Assembly: GCA_004296145.1 (NCBI GenBank) | Contig: SEBM01000265.1 | Span: 1 to 5,965 of the forward strand | DNA length: 5,965 nt | Direction of reading: 5' to 3' | Origin: Flavobacterium sp. | GTDB lineage: Bacteria > Bacteroidota > Bacteroidia > Flavobacteriales > Flavobacteriaceae | Part shown: piece after piece, positions 1 through 5,962 of the stretch | Position numbering within the stretch: position 1 is the stretch's first letter | Layout of the letters: each line of letters begins with the position of its first letter | The notes under the pieces: model-generated | What the model saw: the letters and a program-made list of their open reading frames with translations, nothing else | Database searches by the model: none | Told to the model about the DNA's origin: nothing | Made by a program: the position numbers and the translations under genes

Positions 1-1482
1 ACTTTCAAGCCATGAAATGATATCTAAGTAAACAAAAGCTCGTTTTTCATAAGTATTATTTTCCAATTCTATAAAACGGGCACGCATTTTAATGAATTCC
101 TTTTTAATATCAGATGGATAAAAGTTATTCAGGTTTCTTAAGAACTTGATAATTTCCTTTTGAACTTCGTGTAAGTTGTTCATTTTCAATAGAAATTTAT
201 ACGTGTTTTTAAGATGATTTTCCAAATAATAATCTTTTCCTAACTCATAATGTGCAATTAAGGACAAAAGTCTCGCAAAACACATTAAATCCTCGCGCAT
301 GGTTAAGTTCTTGTTATTGATGATTTTATCAAGGTAAAAAATACATTCAGTGTATTTTTCGTTTCCAAAATAAATCGAAGCAATTTTATAATAAAACACC
401 ATTTCGTGATGTTCGTCAAGATGCTCGTTGTGTAATTTTATTTTATCTAAAACCTCTGGAATGAGATATTCGCTTTCTGCAAAAGTTCCTTCCAGAATAT
501 GAAGATTCAGTTTGTTATTATAAACATATAAAAATGATAGTGATGCAATGTTATCATTTACAGGAAACTTAGGATTTGCAATTGTTTCTTCAAGAAGTGT
601 AAGGTATTTTTTGAAATTAGATTTATACTTTAGCATATAAAGTGATTCCAGAAAATAATGGTTTCCTTTTAAGAAAAATACCGGATTTAAATAAATCATG
701 TTTGGGTTGTCATAAAATAACTGAACCCATTTATAGGCAAATTTATAGCTGGCCAAAAAATCCTGAACCAGAAAACTGCGCCAAAGACTGGCATTATAAA
801 ACCAGTATTTTTCGCGAAAGCCAAATTTGCTTTCATCCAGTTTAGCAACGTGACGGTTAAAATAATCGTCTATATATTTATACTCTTCATCACTTTTTAC
901 ATATCCGGTTTTTAGCATGATTCCGTATAGCTGAAGCGATAAATTCGATAATTTACTTGAAATCGTATTTCTGTAATTCAATTCTTTTGCCTGAACAACC
1001 AATTCGTCAGCGCGACCCTGAATACTTCGGGTTATATATTGGGATTCGATTAATTTTTCGAATTCCACAATCTCATACGCCATATATTTTTCGTCATTTT
1101 CTAAAGCCTGCTGTTTGGTTTTATCCAGAATTTTTAAACTCTGTTTATACAATCCTTTATTATATAAAATAACAGCAAAATCTATTTGTTCGCGCAATTG
1201 ATAACGAATGTTCTGACTAGGAATATTTAAACGGATACTAACCAGTATTTGTTTGTACAGGTATGATTTTAAGTTAGATAGTTGTACTTTTTGGATAATA
1301 CCACTTTTAAGAATGAGCTTTTCATCATAGGTTTCTGATTTATCCAAAATATTAAACAGTTCGATAAATTTTGTGTTTGAACTCGTTTCAAGACGACTTG
1401 CAAAAATTTTGAACTGTCTTTTTTCAGATTTTGAAAGTGATTTTATCAGAACAAATAAGAAATCTTTTTGATGGTTAGCCAT
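1..1482 (-). CDS. TPR-like helical protein of unknown function, C-terminus cut by window edge
   Basis: Reading the minus strand from the ATG at 1482-1480 gives 494 codons without a stop to the left edge, so the gene is real but incomplete at its C-terminus. I do not recognise a named gene. The protein has no signal peptide or membrane segment and is rich in Lys, Leu, Tyr, Phe and Asn, with a helix-turn-helix repeat look. TPR-like pairs are seen near residues 104-130 (YNKGLYKQSLKILDK), 364-390 (YYKIASIYFGNEKYTECI) and 402-436. The N-terminal part, with LIKSLSKSEKRQFKIFASR at about 12-30, resembles a family I associate with Bacteroidota, found as uncharacterised cytoplasmic proteins. A scaffold or protein-binding role is only inferred. 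It is divergent from leuA, separated by 149 bases, so there is no operon link to the leucine genes. Small plus-strand frames at 642-845 and 957-1172 lie inside it and are shadows. Confidence 0.88.
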   Translation of the reverse strand, partial: MANHQKDFLFVLIKSLSKSEKRQFKIFASRLETSSNTKFIELFNILDKSETYDEKLILKSGIIQKVQLSNLKSYLYKQILVSIRLNIPSQNIRYQLREQIDFAVILYNKGLYKQSLKILDKTKQQALENDEKYMAYEIVEFEKLIESQYITRSIQGRADELVVQAKELNYRNTISSKLSNLSLQLYGIMLKTGYVKSDEEYKYIDDYFNRHVAKLDESKFGFREKYWFYNASLWRSFLVQDFLASYKFAYKWVQLFYDNPNMIYLNPVFFLKGNHYFLESLYMLKYKSNFKKYLTLLEETIANPKFPVNDNIASLSFLYVYNNKLNLHILEGTFAESEYLIPEVLDKIKLHNEHLDEHHEMVFYYKIASIYFGNEKYTECIFYLDKIINNKNLTMREDLMCFARLLSLIAHYELGKDYYLENHLKNTYKFLLKMNNLHEVQKEIIKFLRNLNNFYPSDIKKEFIKMRARFIELENNTYEKRAFVYLDIISWLES

Positions 1483-1572
1483 TGTAAAATATAATAATGT
1501 AACTTATTGGTTTTTAGTTATTTAATAGCGTATAAATTGTTTTATGAACAGTATAATTTCATTAAAATGAAT

Positions 1573-1602
1573 TTCGTACTGAAGTAGTACAATATATATT
1601 TG
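1573..1602 (+). promoter_or_regulatory. Probable Bacteroidota-type promoter of leuA
   Basis: TATATTTG at 1595-1602 matches the Bacteroidota -7 consensus TAnnTTTG exactly. Nineteen bases upstream lies TTC at 1573-1575, one base off the -33 element TTG, at the normal spacing. Transcription would start near 1607-1610, giving a 5' leader of roughly 25 bases before the ATG at 1632. No hairpin, riboswitch or leader peptide fits in that length, so leuA appears to lack the attenuator seen before ilvD. The -33 mismatch suggests a modest promoter or one helped by an activator. Confidence 0.6.
1576..1590. promoter_or_regulatory. Candidate operator dyad in the leuA promoter
   Basis: GTACT (1576-1580) and AGTAC (1586-1590) form a perfect 5-bp inverted repeat around a 5-base spacer. 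It lies wholly between the -33 and -7 elements, where a bound repressor would block RNA polymerase or a MerR-like factor could act. The arms are short, so chance is a real alternative. No regulator gene is visible nearby, and the binding protein is unknown. Confidence 0.3.
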
Positions 1603-1631
1603 TTATCAAGATGTGAAATTACATTAAATAA

Positions 1632-2813
1632 ATGAATATGAATAGAGAGAAAGTTCAAATTTTTGACACCACTTTGCGCGATGGTGAGCAGGTTCCAGGT
1701 TGTAAGTTAGATACGAAACAAAAATTAGTTATCGCAGAACGACTAGACAAAATGGGAGTTGACATTATTGAGGCAGGTTTTCCTGTGTCAAGTCCGGGCG
1801 ATTTTTTATCGGTCTCTGAGATTTGTAAAATTGTAGAAAATGCAACCGTCTGCGGATTGACAAGAGCCGTAAAGAACGACATTGATGTAGCTGCAGCGGC
1901 ATTAAAACATGCAAAAAAACCTAGAATCCATACAGGAATCGGAACCTCACAATCTCATATACTCCACAAATTACAAACAACGCCCGAAGATATTATCGCA
2001 AGAGCAAAATATGCAGTTGCGCACGCAAAATCATACGTAGAAGATGTTGAATTCTATGCAGAAGATGCCGGTAGAACAGACAATGCTTTCCTTGCAAAAG
2101 TTTGTGAAGAAGTGATTAAATCCGGAGCAACTGTATTGAATATTCCTGATACAACAGGATATTGTTTACCGGAAGAATATGGTGCAAAAATTAAATATTT
2201 GAAAGAAAACGTAAAAGGAATCGAAAACGTAATCCTTTCATGTCACTGTCATAATGATTTAGGAATGGCAACTGCAAACTCAATTTCAGGAGCTATAAAC
2301 GGAGCGAGACAAATAGAATGTACTATTAATGGTATTGGAGAAAGAGCAGGAAATACAGCACTTGAAGAAGTGGTGATGATTTTCAAACAACATCCTTATC
2401 TTAATTTAGATACCAATATCAATACAAGAGAATTAAACGAAATGAGCCGTTTGGTTTCTGAAAGCATGGGAATGATCGTGCAGCCAAACAAAGCAATTGT
2501 TGGTGCAAATGCATTTGCTCATAGTTCTGGAATTCACCAGGATGGCGTTATCAAAAACAGAGCAACTTACGAAATCATGGATCCGCTTGATGTGGGTGTA
2601 AATGAATCGTCTATTATATTGACCGCAAGAAGCGGAAGAGCTGCATTGGCTTACCGTGCTAAAAAAGTAGGTTACGAACTTACTAAAGTACAATTAGACA
2701 TTGTATATGTTGAGTTCTTAAAATTTGCTGATATTAAAAAAGAAGTTTTAGATGCTGATATTCATCAGATTATTGAAGCTTCTAAAATTGAAGGTGATTT
2801 AATCAGAAGTTAA
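1632..2813 (+). CDS. leuA: 2-isopropylmalate synthase, short form without the leucine-feedback domain
   Basis: Catalyses condensation of acetyl-CoA with 2-oxoisovalerate to 2-isopropylmalate, the first committed step of leucine synthesis, in the cytoplasm. The 393-residue protein is a DRE-TIM metallolyase barrel. The first family signature is LRDGEQ at 15-20 with Lys31 at the expected distance. The second is HCHND at 205-209 followed by GMATA. Expected metal ligands are Asp12, His205, His207 and Asn241 (in GERAGNTALEE). SGIHQDG near 299-305 carries His302 at the position of the catalytic histidine of the linker subdomain. The chain ends soon after this subdomain, whereas E. coli LeuA has 523 residues, so the C-terminal allosteric domain that binds leucine is absent. 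The start at 1632 lies about 25 bases after the likely transcription start; Met3 at 1638 is a possible alternative, and no Shine-Dalgarno is seen. It sits 61 bases before leuB. Homocitrate or citramalate synthase are related alternatives, but the leuB neighbour favours LeuA. Confidence 0.88.
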   Translation: MNMNREKVQIFDTTLRDGEQVPGCKLDTKQKLVIAERLDKMGVDIIEAGFPVSSPGDFLSVSEICKIVENATVCGLTRAVKNDIDVAAAALKHAKKPRIHTGIGTSQSHILHKLQTTPEDIIARAKYAVAHAKSYVEDVEFYAEDAGRTDNAFLAKVCEEVIKSGATVLNIPDTTGYCLPEEYGAKIKYLKENVKGIENVILSCHCHNDLGMATANSISGAINGARQIECTINGIGERAGNTALEEVVMIFKQHPYLNLDTNINTRELNEMSRLVSESMGMIVQPNKAIVGANAFAHSSGIHQDGVIKNRATYEIMDPLDVGVNESSIILTARSGRAALAYRAKKVGYELTKVQLDIVYVEFLKFADIKKEVLDADIHQIIEASKIEGDLIRS

Positions 2814-2816
2814 TTT

Positions 2817-2837
2817 AGAATAAAGAATAAAGAATAA
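2817..2837. repeat. Three tandem copies of a heptamer in the leuA-leuB spacer
   Basis: AGAATAA occurs three times head to tail (2817-2823, 2824-2830, 2831-2837) and is followed by the degenerate AGAAGAATA. It starts three bases after the leuA stop codon and fills about a third of the 61-base spacer. It has no dyad and no T-tract, so it is not a terminator, and leuA-leuB co-transcription remains likely. Slippage could change the copy number. Confidence 0.75.
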
Positions 2838-2874
2838 AGAAGAATAGGGATTTAAAGACATAAAAAGCGAGGTT

Positions 2875-3993
2875 ATGAATTTAAAAATAGCAGTTTTACC
2901 GGGAGACGGAATCGGACCAGAGGTAATTTTACAAGCCAAAAAAGCATTATATGCTATTGGTGAAGTGTATAATCATGAATTTGTTTTTGAAGAAGCGCTT
3001 ATGGGAGCGATCGCTATCGATAAAACAGGAAATCCGTTGCCGGAACAAACTTTAAATCTTTGTCTGAACACAGATGCTGTTTTGCTTGGTGCAATCGGAG
3101 ATCCAAAATATGATAATAATCCAAATGCAAAAGTTCGTCCGGAGCAAGGATTATTAAAATTGCGAAAAGAATTAGGATTGTTTGCCAACATTCGTCCGAT
3201 TAAACCTTATAAAGCTTTAATTGATGCTTCTCCATTAAAAAGAGAAATTATTGAAGGAGCAGATTTTACAATTTTCAGAGAATTAACAGGTGGTGCATAT
3301 TTCGGAACTAAAACATTAAATGAAGAAGGAACGCATGCTTCGGATTTATGTGAATACTCTGAAGAAGAAATCACCAGAATTGCACATTTAGCTTTTAAAT
3401 CGGCACAAAACCGCCGTAAAAAACTAACAATGGTAGACAAAGCAAATGTTTTGGAAACCTCAAGATTATGGAGAAAAGTAGTGCAGAAAGTGGGCGAAAA
3501 TTATCCGGATGTAAAGCTTGATTTCTTATTTGTAGACAATGCAGCAATGCAGTTGATTTTAAATCCAAAACAATTTGACGTGATTTTGACTGAGAACTTG
3601 TTTGGAGATATTTTGTCAGATGAAGCAAGCGTAATTACAGGTTCTATTGGTTTGTTGCCATCAATATCTTTAGGAGAAAAAAGTGCTTTGTTTGAGCCAA
3701 TTCATGGTTCTTATCCGCAGGCAAAAGGAAAAAATATTGCCAATCCGGTTGCTTCGATTTTAGCAGCAGCACTGTTGTTAGAACATTTTGGATTAACAAA
3801 AGAAGCTATTGTAATTTATAAAGCTGTAGAAAAAGCGATTGAATATAAAGTAGTTACAACAGATTTAAAACCAGATTCAAAATTTGGTACAAATGAAGTA
3901 GGGGAGTTTGTCTCCAATTTCATTTTCAGCAAAGATGATTTGCTATATTTTAATAATGACAACGTTAGCATCGGTCAATCGACAATTGTTTAA
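2875..3993 (+). CDS. leuB: 3-isopropylmalate dehydrogenase
   Basis: Oxidises and decarboxylates (2R,3S)-3-isopropylmalate to 4-methyl-2-oxopentanoate, the direct keto precursor of leucine, normally with NAD+ and Mg2+ or Mn2+. The 372-residue protein is a beta-decarboxylating dehydrogenase. It begins with GDGIGPEV at 10-17. Substrate-binding arginines are visible at 97, 107 and 135, catalytic Tyr142 (in AYFGTK) and Lys189 (in MVDKANVLETS), and metal-binding Asp221, Asp245 and Asp249. These match Arg94, Arg104, Arg132, Tyr139, Lys185, Asp217, Asp241 and Asp245 of the Thermus enzyme. The cofactor loop reads HGSYPQAKGKNIANP (277-291), with Gln282 where classical enzymes have the ribose-binding Asp in HGSAPD. 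I recall similar loops in other Bacteroidota, so this may be lineage-typical. A polar tail of about 20 residues after SNFIF makes it longer than the 345-363 residues of Thermus and E. coli LeuB. It is probably co-transcribed with leuA. leuC and leuD are not adjacent. Confidence 0.95.
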   Translation: MNLKIAVLPGDGIGPEVILQAKKALYAIGEVYNHEFVFEEALMGAIAIDKTGNPLPEQTLNLCLNTDAVLLGAIGDPKYDNNPNAKVRPEQGLLKLRKELGLFANIRPIKPYKALIDASPLKREIIEGADFTIFRELTGGAYFGTKTLNEEGTHASDLCEYSEEEITRIAHLAFKSAQNRRKKLTMVDKANVLETSRLWRKVVQKVGENYPDVKLDFLFVDNAAMQLILNPKQFDVILTENLFGDILSDEASVITGSIGLLPSISLGEKSALFEPIHGSYPQAKGKNIANPVASILAAALLLEHFGLTKEAIVIYKAVEKAIEYKVVTTDLKPDSKFGTNEVGEFVSNFIFSKDDLLYFNNDNVSIGQSTIV

Positions 3994-4075
3994 GTTTTTT
4001 ATTAAAATAATGAAATAAATAACAAGAAGTATTGTAAATGTTGAGATTTTATTTTTTTAGTTCTTAAAGTTTCCG

Positions 4076-4083
4076 TACTTTTG
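4076..4083 (+). promoter_or_regulatory. -7 element of the ilv leader promoter
   Basis: TACTTTTG matches the Bacteroidota -7 consensus TAnnTTTG exactly. At the expected -33 position (4054-4056) the sequence is only TTT within a T-run, so that element is weak. Transcription would begin near 4088-4091, about 15 bases before the leader ATG at 4105. This places the leader peptide at the very 5' end of the transcript, as in known attenuators. The 111 bases between the leuB stop and this leader show no clear terminator. Confidence 0.65.
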
Positions 4084-4104
4084 TAACACTAAAAAATTAA
4101 AAAG

Positions 4105-4179
4105 ATGCAAATCTCAATTATTATTACTTCTGTCGTTGTTGTCAATGTGTTTAGCACATCTGCAGCGGGAATGGTATAA
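4105..4179 (+). CDS. ilvL-like leader peptide, rich in Ile and Val (24 aa)
   Basis: A 24-codon frame from ATG 4105 to TAA 4177-4179. It starts MQISIIITSVVVVNVF and then continues as STSAAGMV. Four isoleucines (residues 3, 5, 6, 7) and six valines (10-13, 15, 24) make up 10 of 24 residues, with Ile and Val codons packed in consecutive runs; there is no leucine. This is the hallmark of a sensor peptide that measures charged Ile- and Val-tRNA, as in enteric ilvL. It lies between a strong -7 element and an intrinsic terminator, directly before ilvD, whose products feed valine and isoleucine synthesis. It is not expected to function as a protein. Its A-rich start region lacks a Shine-Dalgarno, as for the other genes here. 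The last codons (GGA ATG GTA TAA) form part of the antiterminator arm. The assignment rests on composition and position, not on homology to a known leader. Confidence 0.87.
   Translation: MQISIIITSVVVVNVFSTSAAGMV
4134..4167 (+). promoter_or_regulatory. Possible pause hairpin within the leader peptide gene
   Basis: A perfect 5-bp hairpin is formed by ATGTG (4145-4149) and CACAT (4155-4159) with a TTTAG loop. An outer stem pairs CGTTGT (4134-4139) with GCAGCG (4162-4167), including two G-U pairs. In classical attenuators such an early hairpin pauses polymerase until a ribosome catches up, and a ribosome reading the Val codons would disrupt it. It does not overlap the antiterminator arm beginning at 4168, so it is not a strict anti-antiterminator. 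It is weak and partly A-U/G-U, so it may be incidental. Confidence 0.35.
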
Positions 4180-4211
4180 ATATAATTGAAAAACTATATT
4201 ACAAACCTTCC
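4168..4211 (+). promoter_or_regulatory. Candidate antiterminator stem of the ilv attenuator
   Basis: GGAA (4168-4171) pairs with TTCC (4208-4211). After a single bulged T (4172), GGT (4173-4175) pairs with ACC (4205-4207). After a small internal loop, AATATA (4179-4184) pairs with TATATT (4195-4200). The 3' side takes up most of the terminator's 5' arm, so the two structures exclude each other. A ribosome stalled at the Ile or Val codons (latest stall codon of the cluster 4147-4149) would leave 4168 onward free and allow this stem. A ribosome reaching the stop codon at 4177 would cover its 5' arm and let the terminator form. The pairing was found by eye; the energetics were not computed. Confidence 0.6.
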
Positions 4212-4233
4212 AAATACTGGAAGGTTTTTTTTT
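4203..4233 (+). terminator. Intrinsic terminator of the ilv attenuator
   Basis: AAACCTTCCA (4203-4212) pairs perfectly with TGGAAGGTTT (4218-4227) across a 5-base loop, giving a 10-bp stem. A tract of nine T runs from 4225 to 4233, six of them beyond the stem. This is a textbook intrinsic terminator, yet it stands only 29 bases before the ilvD start codon, 23 bases after the leader stop codon. A terminator in this place makes sense only as a conditional one controlling entry into ilvD. Confidence 0.9.
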
Positions 4234-4262
4234 GAATAAAAATTAAAACAAATAATACAATA

Positions 4263-5936
4263 ATGGAATTAAATAAGTACAGCAAAACCATCACTCAAGA
4301 TCAGACACAACCTGCAGCGCAAGCCATGTTGTACGGGATTGGTTTAACTGAAGAAGATTTAAAAAAAGCACAAGTAGGAATTGTGAGCATGGGTTACGAT
4401 GGTAACACTTGCAACATGCACTTAAATGATTTAGCAAAAGATGTTAAAAAAGGAGTGTGGGACGTAGATCTGGTCGGACTTATTTTTAATACCATTGGTG
4501 TTAGTGACGGAATTTCTAACGGAACTGAAGGAATGCGTTATTCGCTGGTTTCACGTGATGTAATTGCAGATTCTATCGAAACAGTAGCGGGTGCACAATG
4601 GTACGATGGTATTATTGCAATTCCCGGCTGTGACAAAAATATGCCTGGAGCATTAATCGCGATGGGAAGATTAAACCGTCCTTCAATGATGGTTTACGGA
4701 GGGTCTATTCACTCTGGAAAATGGAAAGGTGAATCACTGAATATTGTTTCTGCTTTTGAAGCTTTAGGTAAAAAAGTGAGAAACGAAATTACTCCGGAAG
4801 ATTTTAAAGGAGTTATTCAAAATGCATGCCCGGGAGCTGGTGCCTGCGGCGGTATGTACACAGCAAATACAATGTCGTCTGCAATTGAAGCCTTAGGAAT
4901 GAGTTTACCATACAGTTCTTCAAATCCTGCTTTGAGTCAGGAAAAAAGAGACGAATGTCTGGCTGCAGGAGCTGCAATTAAAATTTTATTAGAAAAAGAT
5001 ATTAAGCCAAGAGATATCATGACACGCAAAGCTTTTGAAAACGCTATTACAATTGTAGCCGTTTTAGGAGGTTCTACAAATGCAGTTATGCACTTAATCG
5101 CAATGGCACACGCTGTTGGTATTGAAATCACTTTAGATGATTTTCAGGCAATCAACGACAAAACTCCGGTTCTTGCAGACATGAAACCAAGTGGGAAATA
5201 CATGATGGAAGATATTCACGAAGTAGGAGGAATTCCTTCTGTAATGAAATATTTACTGAAAGTTGGATTGATTCACGGAGATTGTTTGACAGTAACAGGA
5301 AAAACAGTAGCAGAAAATTTAGCTTCTACACCAGATTTACAAGACGGACAAGAAGTAATTCACGAAATACAAAAAGCACTAAAACCAACAGGAAATATCC
5401 AGGTTTTATACGGAAACCTTGCTTCTGAAGGAGCTGTAGCAAAAATCAGCGGAAAAGAAGGAGAATATTTTGAAGGTCCAGCTGTAGTTTTTGAAGGAGA
5501 ATTTGAAGTAATTCCAGGTCTTCAGGCCGGAAAAATCAAACCAGGTAATGTAGTCGTCATTAGAGGTTGTGGACCAAAAGGTGGTCCGGGAATGCCTGAA
5601 ATGCTAAAACCTACATCTGCCATTATTGGCGCTGGATTAGGAAGCAGCTGTGCACTAATCACAGATGGTAGATTTTCCGGAGGTTCACACGGATTTGTGG
5701 TAGGACACGTTACACCAGAAGCATATGACGGTGGTGGTATTGCGCTAGTAAAAGATGGAGATATAATTGCTATCGATGCAGTGAAAAATACAATCGACCT
5801 GAAGATATCTGACGAAGAATTTGCAGCTAGAAAAGCGAGCTGGGTTCAGCCTCTTTTAAAAGTTGACAGAGGAGTTTTGCTTAAATATGCCAGATCGGTT
5901 TCAAGCGCTTCTACAGGATGCGTTACCGATAAATAA
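4263..5936 (+). CDS. ilvD: Dihydroxy-acid dehydratase
   Basis: Dehydrates 2,3-dihydroxy-isovalerate and 2,3-dihydroxy-3-methylvalerate to the keto acids 2-oxoisovalerate and 3-methyl-2-oxopentanoate, shared by valine, leucine and isoleucine synthesis. The 557 residues are complete for the IlvD/Edd family's shorter members; E. coli IlvD has 616. Iron-sulfur ligand cysteines are expected at Cys50 (GNTCNMH), Cys123 (PGCDKNMPG) and Cys195 (GAGACGGMYTANTM). The signature CDKNMPGALIA spans 123-133. Mg2+ ligands are Asp82, Asp124, Lys125 (carbamylated in studied homologues) and Glu446 in GPGMPEM. The catalytic-base serine is Ser472 in DGRFSGGSHG. Whether the cluster is [2Fe-2S] or [4Fe-4S] cannot be decided from sequence. 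The start at 4263 follows an A-rich stretch without Shine-Dalgarno; the N-terminus MELNKYSK is typical for the family. Expression is probably set by the upstream leader peptide and attenuator. The next gene starts 26 bases after its stop codon, suggesting an ilv operon that continues beyond the window. Confidence 0.97.
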   Translation: MELNKYSKTITQDQTQPAAQAMLYGIGLTEEDLKKAQVGIVSMGYDGNTCNMHLNDLAKDVKKGVWDVDLVGLIFNTIGVSDGISNGTEGMRYSLVSRDVIADSIETVAGAQWYDGIIAIPGCDKNMPGALIAMGRLNRPSMMVYGGSIHSGKWKGESLNIVSAFEALGKKVRNEITPEDFKGVIQNACPGAGACGGMYTANTMSSAIEALGMSLPYSSSNPALSQEKRDECLAAGAAIKILLEKDIKPRDIMTRKAFENAITIVAVLGGSTNAVMHLIAMAHAVGIEITLDDFQAINDKTPVLADMKPSGKYMMEDIHEVGGIPSVMKYLLKVGLIHGDCLTVTGKTVAENLASTPDLQDGQEVIHEIQKALKPTGNIQVLYGNLASEGAVAKISGKEGEYFEGPAVVFEGEFEVIPGLQAGKIKPGNVVVIRGCGPKGGPGMPEMLKPTSAIIGAGLGSSCALITDGRFSGGSHGFVVGHVTPEAYDGGGIALVKDGDIIAIDAVKNTIDLKISDEEFAARKASWVQPLLKVDRGVLLKYARSVSSASTGCVTDK

Positions 5937-5962
5937 TTTTAAAAATAACAATATCAATTACA

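Noticed and set aside
642..1172. Two plus-strand frames (642-845 and 957-1172) that could be small genes
   Set aside because: Both lie inside the 494-codon minus-strand frame, have no promoter or start context and encode unlike-protein sequence; they are shadows.
1484..1494. TATATTTT on the minus strand as a promoter of the TPR-like gene
   Set aside because: It misses the final G of the consensus and ends only a few bases before the start codon, too close for a -7 element. No better candidate was seen in the divergent spacer.
1483..1631. Attenuator or riboswitch before leuA
   Set aside because: The likely 5' leader is only about 25 bases and holds no hairpin, T-tract or Leu-rich small frame.
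1655..2693. Minus-strand frames within leuA
   Set aside because: They are antisense to a clearly conserved enzyme and reflect its codon pattern.
2973..3628. Minus-strand frames within leuB
   Set aside because: Antisense shadows of conserved LeuB codons, with no independent evidence.
3991..4020. Terminator directly after leuB
   Set aside because: There is a short T-run but no G-C-containing stem in front of it.
4937..5131. Minus-strand frame within ilvD
   Set aside because: Antisense shadow of conserved IlvD sequence.
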